A stretch of DNA of 64,000 nucleotides from Sandaracinaceae bacterium (GTDB taxonomy: Bacteria > Myxococcota_A > Polyangia > Polyangiales > Houyiibacteriaceae), in the NCBI GenBank assembly GCA_016706685.1, contig JADJJE010000013.1:124001-188000 (forward strand), written 5' to 3'. The notes below the pieces were generated by a model, which was not told the DNA's origin, searched no databases, and saw only the letters and a program-made list of their open reading frames with translations. Within the stretch, counting starts at the first letter, position 1, and every line of letters begins with the position of its first letter. Both the position numbers and the translations under genes were made by a program. Shown here piece after piece: positions 56,815-64,000 of the stretch.

Positions 56815-57668
56815 CCTCTGCACCCCTCACCGCCCGTCGTCAGCGCACCGCCTACCTGGGCCAGCGGCCCTATGCGTTTGCCCACCGTGGTGGGTCGAAG
56901 CGCTGGCCCGAGAACACCCTCCTGGCCTTTCGCAACGCGCTCGAGCTGGGCTACACGCACATCGAGACGGACCTCCACCTCACGCGCGATGGCCACATCG
57001 TGTGCTTCCACGACGCCGGGCTCGAGCGCACCACCAACGGGGTGGGCCTCGTGAGGGACCGCACCCTGGCCGAGCTGCGCGAGCTGGACGCAGGCTTTCG
57101 CTTCACCGCCGACGGCGGCCGCACCTTTCCGTTTCGCGGGCAGGGCTGCACGGTGCCCACGTTGGCGGAGGCGCTGGCGCTGCACCCCAGCCTGTGCCTC
57201 AACCTCGAGATGAAGCAGCGCGAGCCCGACATGGTGGAGACGCTGGCGCACTTCATCGCCGAGCATGGTGTGGCGCAGCGCGTGCTGGTGGCCTCCGCGC
57301 AAGACGAGCTGACGGCGCGCTTCCGTCGCCTGCGCCAGGAGCGCGGCATGGTGGTGCCCACGTCGCCGGGTGTGCGCGGCATCCTCGCCTTCTGGCTGAG
57401 CGTGCGCTTCGGCGTCAACCGCTTCGCGCGCTTCGACTTCGACGCGCTGCAAGTGCCCGTGACCCAGGGCCCGCTGCGCGTGGTGGACCGTCGCTTCGTC
57501 GAGGCGGCGCACGCCCACGGCATCCACGTGCACGTGTGGACCATCGACGACCCGGACGAGATGCGCCGGCTCTACGCGCTGGGCGTGGACGCGGTCATGA
57601 CCGACCACCCCGAGGTGCTCATGGAGGTGCTGCGGGAGGTGCGCGCTAGCTCCGGTTCCGGCGCCTGA
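56811..57668 (+). CDS. Glycerophosphodiester phosphodiesterase
   Basis: 285 residues. The catalytic set of the GDPD TIM barrel is visible: AHRGG (H25, R26), IETDLHLTRDGHIVCFHD with E52, D54 and H67, and a later EMKQREPD. It would cleave glycerophosphodiesters from lipid breakdown to glycerol-3-phosphate and an alcohol. No signal peptide is seen. It is coupled to the lipoprotein upstream (ATGA) and its last 23 bases overlap the convergent MYXO-CTERM gene. Confidence 0.92.
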   Translation: MTSAPLTARRQRTAYLGQRPYAFAHRGGSKRWPENTLLAFRNALELGYTHIETDLHLTRDGHIVCFHDAGLERTTNGVGLVRDRTLAELRELDAGFRFTADGGRTFPFRGQGCTVPTLAEALALHPSLCLNLEMKQREPDMVETLAHFIAEHGVAQRVLVASAQDELTARFRRLRQERGMVVPTSPGVRGILAFWLSVRFGVNRFARFDFDALQVPVTQGPLRVVDRRFVEAAHAHGIHVHVWTIDDPDEMRRLYALGVDAVMTDHPEVLMEVLREVRASSGSGA

Positions 57669-60599
57669 CCCCCAGCGCCAGCGCCAGCACCAGGCCCGCC
57701 CAGAGTCCCGCGCGCGGCGTGTGCTGGGCCTCCACGCGGCACGAGCAGCCACCGCGCCCCCGAGGCGTCGTGCCCGCGTCGCCCAGGCCTGCGTCCATCC
57801 CGGCGTCCATCGGGAGCGGCCCCGCGTCCATGCGCAGGTCGTCCGGGAAGCTGGTGGGGTCGAGCGGGTCGGTCCCGCGGTCGCGCTCGTCTCCGTCCAG
57901 CGCGAAGTCGCCGTCGCGGTCCACCCCCGCGCGGTAGCCCGTGCGGGGCGGCATGCAGGTGAAGGTGACCACCTCGTCGGCGGTGAGGTCCAGCACGGCC
58001 GTGTGGGTCAGCTGCTCGCCCAGCCGGTCGCTCTGCCAGGCCCCGAGGCCCGGGTCCCACACGAAGCCGCGCTCTTCGCCCGTGCTCAGCACCACGCCGG
58101 CGATCAGGTCGCACTCGCGGACCACGCCGCCGGGCTGCACCTGCATGGCGTCCGCGCGCGCGCGCAGTATTGCCAGGCGGTCCGTGGCTTCCATGCTGGC
58201 GTCGGGCCCCACGGTGACCTGCTGGCCGACCACCGGCGCGAGGTCGCTGTCGAACTCCAACATCAGGTCCACCACGTCGTTGCGCTCGCCCGTGTTCATG
58301 AAGTTGAACACCGACGCGTGGAAGAAGTGGTCCGCCGTGTCGATGGACCCATCGTGCAGGTAGCCGAAGCCGCGCACCTGCGGCCCCGTGGCGGTGGCGT
58401 TGATGGCGCTCAGGAACGGGACGCTGGGCATCCCGAACATGCCCACCTTCTGGTAGATGTTGCGCAGGTGCGCGACCTTGAACTCCTGGGTCTCGTTCTC
58501 GAACGTGGTGCGTCCGTCGCTCCCGAAGAAGCCTCGCGCGCGGTCGTAGGTGTGGCACCCGTTGCAGGTGGCCACGGCGTCCACGTTGCGCGTCATGAAG
58601 GTGGTCAGTCCGCGGGCGGCCGAGGCGCTGAGCGTGTTGTCGAGGGCGCGCGTCGGGTTGGGCGGATAGGTCAGCGCCAGCGCGAAGTCGGCGAAGGCCT
58701 GCATGTCGGCGTCGCTCAGCGGGCCCTCGTCTCGCCCCACCAGCGCCTCGAAGGCAGGGTTGAACGCACGGAACGCCGCGTGCTCGTCGTAGGCCGCGTC
58801 ACGAGCCGACGGCGTGGCGCCGGACCGATCCCCGCGCCAGTGCATGGGCCCGCCGTTGGCCATCCCGCGCAGCGACTGCGTGGTCATGGGCCCCTTCAGC
58901 GGGTGGAACGGCACGTTGACACCGAGCGGCCCGGCGGGGTTGTAGCTCGCCAGCACGTCGCCGTCCGGGTCGCCGAGGTCCCACGCTAGATCGTCCAGGT
59001 CGCCGAAGACGTGGCAGCTCCCGCACGACGCCTCGCCGTTGCTCGAGGTGAGCTGCGCGTCGTACAGGAAGCGACGCCCGTTTCGCACCGCCAGCGGCTC
59101 GGGGTTGTGCAGCGTGAGGTGGCTGGTCTCCACGCCGGTCCCGAGGTTCAGCGTGGACACGCCGTTGTCGAAGCGCGTGGTCACGAAGGCCCGCGTGCCC
59201 GCCGCGTCCAGCACCACGAAGGTGGGGCCGCCTCCGCTCACTGCGATGCGGTCGCCCAGCGTGGGGCTGAAGGTGCCGGCCTCGAGCGTGGCCACGTCGA
59301 TTACCGCGACCGCGCTGGACCCGAAGGCGGCCACGTAGAGCGTGTCACCCGACGCCGAGAACGCCGCTCCCATGGGCGTGGCGAAGGAGCGCTCTGCCAC
59401 GCCGGCCGGCATGGGCATCATGGTGTACGGGATGTGCGGGTTGAGGTGGTGCGGCGCCACGCTTCCTCCATCGATGACCGTGACGCGCGCCTCGTGCAGG
59501 TGCCCGCGCACGCTGGCCGGCACACCGGCGGGCTTCAGGTCGTTCTCGCGCACGAACGTGCCCGGGCCCTCGAAGCGCACTTCGTTGCGGGCCTCGGTGT
59601 TGGTCACGAAGACGCGCCCCGTGGTGGGGTGCACCGCCATGTTGAACAGGATGGTGCCCACGCCGGCCACCTGCCGCGTCACGGCCACTGCGCCTTCGCT
59701 AGCGTCGGCGTCCAGCGCGAACACGTCGAAGTCGGGCAGCTCGAAGCGCACGGCGGGGTTCCAGTTGCGCAGAAGCTCGTCGCGCCACTGGCCGCTGCCT
59801 TCGTCGTAGCGGACCACCAGCCCCACCTCGGGCCCCGACGTGCCCTGGTGGTTGCTGCGCGGCGCAGGGAGGCCGCCCGGATAGGTCACTCCGGCCACCG
59901 AGCAGGTGCCCACCGTGGCCCCATCGCAGACCGCTCCCTCGGACACCACGGTGGTGCGGTTCCCCGAGCGGAACACCGCGGCGTACACCTCGCTGCCATC
60001 GGGGCTCACGGCCAGCGCGCGTGGACGGTCGCCGAAGAGCGTCACGATCTGCTGCGGTTCGCTCGTCACCGTGCCCGCGTCACGCGCGTCGAAGACCCAC
60101 ACGTCGGCGCGTCCGATGCCTTCGGTGCGTGGCTCCCCGGCCGGGTAGGGCGAGTGCTGGCCGCGGTGCGCGGTGGTCAGGAAGGCCCGCTCGGCGCCGG
60201 GGTCCCAGCGAAGACCACGTCGCGCGGCTCATCCCCCACCCACAGCGTGTGGCCCACGTGCAGCGCGCCCCCCTCGTTCACCAGGAGGCTCACGCTGTCC
60301 GAGAGGTGATTCACCACCCAGATGCGACCGTCGGGCCCCACGTTCACGGCCACGGGCTCGAGCCCCACCCGCACCGAGGCTTGGTGGGCGAGGCCCGCAG
60401 GCGAGATCCCGAACACCTCGAGGCGGGCATCGGGCGTGTTCACCACGTACAGCTGCGTCCCATCCGGCGAGAGCGCCATCGGGCGGACGGGGTCCGACTC
60501 GAACAGCCGGTACTCGCGCTGCGCGTGCGCCTTCATGGAGAGCGCGAGAGAGGGCAGCGAGCACAACAGAACGAGGGCGAGTCCCCAACGACGATGCAT
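57646..60599 (-). pseudogene. MYXO-CTERM beta-propeller and di-haem protein with a one-base frame break
   Basis: The N-terminal piece from ATG 60599 has a signal peptide (GLALVLLCSLPSLALS) and YVTN-type propeller blades. Near 60201-60206 the frame changes, in a CCC run; one added base restores AGDPGAERAFLTTAHRG and gives 984 residues. The rest holds more propeller, two c-type haem sites (CGSCH and CNGCH) as in di-haem cytochrome c peroxidase-like proteins, a DAG-rich linker and a MYXO-CTERM tail (GGCSC, then a hydrophobic helix and RRRN). That tail is cut and the protein sorted to the cell surface in Myxococcota. Its 3' end overlaps the GDPD gene. Confidence 0.85.
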
Positions 60600-60705
60600 C
60601 CCCACAGCATGCCTGGTGGACCGCCCTCTCCGAAAGTCCCTGCGTGAGGGCTGGCAGCTCCCGGGGCTGGCGGTTCCGGGGGCCGGGCCGTATGTTGCCT
60701 GGACC

Positions 60706-61077
60706 ATGACCCTGCCTCTGCCCGAGGGCGTCACCTACGCCGATCCCCGCCTGACCCTGACGCCCAAGGCCGTCGAGATGGCCAAGGCCAAGCTGCTGGA
60801 CGCGGGCGAGCCCGTCTATGGGCTGCGGCTCGGGGTCAAGGGGGGTGGCTGCGCGGGCTACAGCTACGTCATCGACTACGCCACCAAGATCCGCGCCGAC
60901 AAAGACCTCGTCTATCACTTCGACGGGCTGCACGTGGTGGTGGACCAGAAGAGCATCGAGGTGCTCAAGGGCTCCACGCTCGACTGGGAGCGGCGCCTGA
61001 TGGGCTACGGTTTCAAGTGGATCAACCCCAACGCCAAGAACGACTGCGGCTGCGGCGAGTCCTTCGACGTGGCGTGA
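60706..61077 (+). CDS. A-type iron-sulfur carrier (HesB/IscA/ErpA family)
   Basis: 123 residues from ATG 60706. The three conserved cysteines are C49 (GGGCAG) and C114, C116 in DCGCGESF, the usual A-type arrangement for binding a 2Fe-2S or 4Fe-4S cluster and passing it to apoproteins. I cannot say whether it is IscA, SufA or ErpA by sequence alone; no isc or suf gene is next to it. It is divergent from the MYXO-CTERM gene and converges on the PEP-synthase-like gene. Confidence 0.9.
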   Translation: MTLPLPEGVTYADPRLTLTPKAVEMAKAKLLDAGEPVYGLRLGVKGGGCAGYSYVIDYATKIRADKDLVYHFDGLHVVVDQKSIEVLKGSTLDWERRLMGYGFKWINPNAKNDCGCGESFDVA

Positions 61078-61084
61078 GCGCCGC

Positions 61085-63088
61085 TCAGGGCGTGCGCCAG
61101 CGCTGCCCGGCCGCGTAGACCACGTTGAAGGGGCGCGCCTGCACGAACACGAAGCGCCGGTCGCGCGTGAGCAGGAACTCCACGTCCATGGCGTTGGCCA
61201 TGCCGGCGTGGCGAGGCGCCATGTTGTTGTGGATGCGCATGAGCTGGTGCGTGAGCGCCATGACCTCGGCCTCGCTCAGGATGGGCGCGCCGCCGGTCAT
61301 GGAGCTGCGGCTCAGCAGCTCGGGCTCGAGCTCCTCGGCCCAGTGGTAGACCAAGAACTGCTCCGGCAGCTCGTTGCCCTGCGCGCCCGTCACGGTGGCG
61401 CCGGTCACCTGCGTGTTGATGAACACGCCCGGGCGCGCTTCATCATAGGGGTTGCGCGTGATGGCCACGCCGTTGGCCACCACGTTGGCCACGAAGGGCT
61501 GCACCAGCACGGCCATGGCCACCGCGTCGTGCGCGATGCGGAACCAGTCGCGCTCTTCGTAAGCGCGCTGCAGCCACACGCTGGCCCACACGCGGCGGAG
61601 AGCGTTGGCCACCACCTCCGGGCTGGCGTCGCCCGGGACGACGATGCTCTCGTAGAGACCCGCCCCGTTGAAGCCCGCCAAGTCCTCCGCGTTGGTGCTG
61701 CTGCGGAAGATGTAGCGCTCGCTCCGGCCCAAGCGCGTGAGCTGCGCGCGCACCTGCGTGAGCAGCCGCGGGTCCACGGGGGCAGCCGCCATGGCCTCGC
61801 GCAGGGCGGCCAGCTGGCGTGCGCGCTCGCTCGCGTCCGTCCGGAACGGCTCCGCTTGCAGCATGGCGCGCAGCTGCGTTGGCCTGCGCACGCGGGCCAG
61901 GTGCGCGGCGTACTCGGCGAAGGGCACCACGAAGCCCGGCGGGACCCCCAGGCCTCCGAGAGCACACAGCTCGCTCAGCTGGGCCGCCTTCGCGCCCGCG
62001 TACTCGGCCTCGCACCCGCACACGGGCCGGATGGTGCGCAGCTGGGTGTTGGCCGTGGGGCGGAATGGTTGCGACGGCCGCGCTGCGGCCCAAGCCGCCT
62101 CCGCATCCGACCGGTTGGCCTCGCGCAGCGTGTACTCCTGCGCGCCCACGCTCAGCCGCACGATGCGCCCCTCGAGCGCCTGCACCTCCGGCAAGTCGGC
62201 CGCCCCGCGCAGCGCCATGTCCGGGGTGTTCCGGTTGCGGCTGAGCACCGCCACGTGGGCCAGCGGCGCCTGCAGCTGGCTGGTCACCAGCGCCGACACC
62301 GGGGGCATCTCCTCCGGCACCGTCTCGGTCACCAGGATCTCGTTCGGCCGCACGCTCGAGGGGTCGAGCTCCCCACGCACGATGCGCAGCACGCCGAACG
62401 CCACCCCCAGCACCAGCGGCTGGTAGCGCACCGAGGCGTTCACCGCGTCGGCCGGCAGCACCGGCACCCGGTTGCCCAGCCCGGCGATGCTGCGCTCGTG
62501 CAGCGGCGAGATCGGCCGAAAGCGCAGCTGGTCGCCGAAGTAGACCCGCCCTCGCACCAACGCGAACACCTTGGCGATGCGCTCCCCGGACATGGTGTCA
62601 CCGGCCACCAGCTCGAGCGTGAAGTGGTCGCCGTCCTGGTAGTGCATGAGCGACCCCAGCAGGAAGCGCCGGTCGTCGCGCCGGTACTCGCTGATGTTGA
62701 AGCGGCCGTGGTCCGCGCGCGGGTCGATGAAGTGCTGCACGAAGGCGAAGTGCAGGTCCCAGCGCTCCGACTGGAGGAAGTACACCCGGTCGTCGGCCTC
62801 CATGTCGATCACGAACTTCACCGTCTCGGTGTGCGCCACCACGTGCGACTCGGGCCGCGTGGCCAGCCGCGCCCAGTCGCCGCTGGAGTCGATGCGGGGG
62901 AGGAAGTCGATGGGCTGGTCGTCCTCCCCACCCGACTCCGGTTCGGTTCCATCGACCGTCGCCACGCCCGGATCGGTCACGCCGGGCAGCGTGAGGGGGG
63001 CCGTACGCCGCAGGCAGGCCAGCGTCCCGATGGTGGCCACCACCGACACCAGCGAACCGAGCAACGCCCATCTCGACCGCGACCGCAC
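61085..63088 (-). CDS. Exported PEP-synthase-like protein (PEP/pyruvate-binding domain)
   Basis: I choose the GTG at 63088 (667 residues), which puts a lipoprotein-like signal at the start (ALLGSLVSVVATIGTLAC); the frame stays open to an ATG at 63166. After a beta-rich segment, residues about 205-330 resemble the phosphohistidine swivel domain, with H278 in PLAHVAVLSRNRNTPDMAL. From ~345 to the end comes the ATP-grasp-like PPDK_N domain (AGAKAAQLSEL, YIFRSSTNAEDLAGFNGAGL). In PEP synthase the order is reversed and a PEP-binding barrel follows; here the barrel is absent. Its activity outside the cytoplasm is unknown. Confidence 0.75.
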   Translation of the reverse strand: MRSRSRWALLGSLVSVVATIGTLACLRRTAPLTLPGVTDPGVATVDGTEPESGGEDDQPIDFLPRIDSSGDWARLATRPESHVVAHTETVKFVIDMEADDRVYFLQSERWDLHFAFVQHFIDPRADHGRFNISEYRRDDRRFLLGSLMHYQDGDHFTLELVAGDTMSGERIAKVFALVRGRVYFGDQLRFRPISPLHERSIAGLGNRVPVLPADAVNASVRYQPLVLGVAFGVLRIVRGELDPSSVRPNEILVTETVPEEMPPVSALVTSQLQAPLAHVAVLSRNRNTPDMALRGAADLPEVQALEGRIVRLSVGAQEYTLREANRSDAEAAWAAARPSQPFRPTANTQLRTIRPVCGCEAEYAGAKAAQLSELCALGGLGVPPGFVVPFAEYAAHLARVRRPTQLRAMLQAEPFRTDASERARQLAALREAMAAAPVDPRLLTQVRAQLTRLGRSERYIFRSSTNAEDLAGFNGAGLYESIVVPGDASPEVVANALRRVWASVWLQRAYEERDWFRIAHDAVAMAVLVQPFVANVVANGVAITRNPYDEARPGVFINTQVTGATVTGAQGNELPEQFLVYHWAEELEPELLSRSSMTGGAPILSEAEVMALTHQLMRIHNNMAPRHAGMANAMDVEFLLTRDRRFVFVQARPFNVVYAAGQRWRTP

Positions 63089-63249
63089 GACGGCAAGATA
63101 GCAGGCCGCGGTTCCCCGGCGGTGGGATCCGCGCCCACGCCCGCATTGACCACCCCCCCGCTTCATGGGTACATGCGGGCCAAATGTCGGCGCCCCCCAA
63201 AGCCTCGGCCGCTCTAGCTGCCCCTAGCTACGGACATGTGACCCGGACC

Positions 63250-64000
63250 ATGCGGCCTTCGAACCCCCACGATCCCGAGTACGGACTGCTTCCGATCTAC
63301 GCCCCGGGCCTGGCGGAGGTGAAGGCCGCTTTCAAGCGCCACATGCGCCTGCGCCGGCTGCCCACCTGGGCGCTGTTCTCGTCCATCTACGCCACCGTCG
63401 CTTCTGGGATGAAGGCGGCTACCGCGCTCGACGACAAGCTGCACCCCGGCTGGCGTGACCAGCCCATCCGTGAGCCCGTGTTCATCATCGGCAACGCGCG
63501 CAGCGGCACCACCATGCTGCACCGCCTGATGACCATCGACGAAGAGACCTTCAGCGGCATGAAGCTCTATCAGAGCTCGCTGAACAACGTCTCCGTGCAG
63601 CGCGGCCTGCAGGCCCTCGGCCGGCTGGACGACAAGCTGCCCCTGCACCCCATGCAGGCCGCCATCGACCAGGTGAACGCGCTCATGTTCACGGGCTGGG
63701 ACGGCATCCACAAGCTGGGCATCGACCAGCACGAGGAGGACGAGGCCACCTGGGCGCTCGGGATGACCTCCATCACGGTCAACCTGCTGGTCCCGTACAC
63801 CGAAGAGCTCAACAGCATGCGCTTCTTCGATCGCATGGACCCGGAGTTCCGCGCGCGGTTCATGGACTTCTACGAGGCGAGCATCAAGCGTCACCTCTTC
63901 GCCACCGCCCCGGACAAGCGCTTCATCAACAAGAACGTCTTCTTCACCCCGCGCGTGCGCTCGGTGGTGGAGCGCATGCCCGACGCGCGCTTCCTGTACC
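63250..64000 (+). CDS. Sulfotransferase-family protein, N-terminal part (runs off right edge)
   Basis: 250 residues are visible from ATG 63250. The PAPS-binding loop VFIIGNARSGTTMLHRLM is at about residues 77-94, and the following LMTIDEETFSGMKL fits sulfotransferase family members that act on carbohydrates or lipids. Substrate unknown. It starts 161 bases from the divergent PEP-synthase-like gene. The 3' half with the second PAPS site is outside the window. Confidence 0.8.
   Translation, partial: MRPSNPHDPEYGLLPIYAPGLAEVKAAFKRHMRLRRLPTWALFSSIYATVASGMKAATALDDKLHPGWRDQPIREPVFIIGNARSGTTMLHRLMTIDEETFSGMKLYQSSLNNVSVQRGLQALGRLDDKLPLHPMQAAIDQVNALMFTGWDGIHKLGIDQHEEDEATWALGMTSITVNLLVPYTEELNSMRFFDRMDPEFRARFMDFYEASIKRHLFATAPDKRFINKNVFFTPRVRSVVERMPDARFLY

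Noticed and set aside
61208..63217. 669-codon open frame on the plus strand
   Set aside because: Complement of the PEP-synthase-like gene, no family match.

Overview
The window is high-GC, densely coded DNA that looks like the chromosome of a predatory-type Myxococcota, probably Polyangia and near Sandaracinaceae. The grounds are a MYXO-CTERM sorting tail, a MopE-like metal-binding and RCC1-like lipoprotein, aspartate/alanine/glycine-rich linkers, many lipoproteins, two cytochromes P450 and a lipoxygenase-like gene. The lineage is inferred from gene content; no rRNA, tRNA, CRISPR array, prophage or insertion sequence was seen.

Layout. 1-8.4 kb: 5' end of trpF (runs off the left edge), a korA-korB-pgeF run, an oxidoreductase-glutaredoxin pair, an exported unknown, and an HxlR regulator divergent from a membrane protein. 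8.4-16 kb: a lipoxygenase-like gene, then housekeeping accD-folC and hemE-hemY, then convergent dbpA. 16-24.7 kb: patatin-like exported protein, a two-copy internal-duplication protein, an AraC regulator, a frameshifted P450, a haloalkane dehalogenase translationally coupled to a second P450, and PilZ. 25-34 kb: the large MopE/RCC1-like lipoprotein, cysH-rsmC, tex, and a cluster of palindromic intergenic repeats. 33.4-38.8 kb: methyltransferase, response regulator, TPR-like lipoprotein, and an AraC regulator divergent from an NmrA-like/DUF4345 pair. 38.9-50 kb: an envelope-biogenesis run on the minus strand (periplasmic HEAT protein, tamA, tamB, glmM). 50-57.7 kb: a MazG-like pyrophosphatase, a four-gene overlapping operon (thioesterase, DUF2135-like anchored protein, M1 aminopeptidase, SDR), and a lipoprotein-GDPD pair. 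57.6-64 kb: a MYXO-CTERM di-haem/beta-propeller protein, an A-type Fe-S carrier, an exported PEP-synthase-like protein and the start of a sulfotransferase.

Four otherwise well-conserved genes are interrupted: the P450 near 20.83 kb, glmM near 39.52 kb and the MYXO-CTERM gene near 60.20 kb each lack one base, and tamA has an in-frame TGA at 46941-46943. Because glmM is normally essential and three lesions are the same kind (one base lost), I suspect residual sequencing or assembly error rather than real decay.

The most noteworthy items are the repeat family with compensatory base changes in its hairpins (one copy supplies the hemY stop codon), the unrecognised tandemly duplicated 334-residue protein, the coupled dehalogenase-P450 pair, an exported PEP-synthase-like protein with reversed domain order, a lipoxygenase homologue with altered metal-ligand positions, and a periplasmic HEAT-repeat protein fused by operon structure to tamAB.
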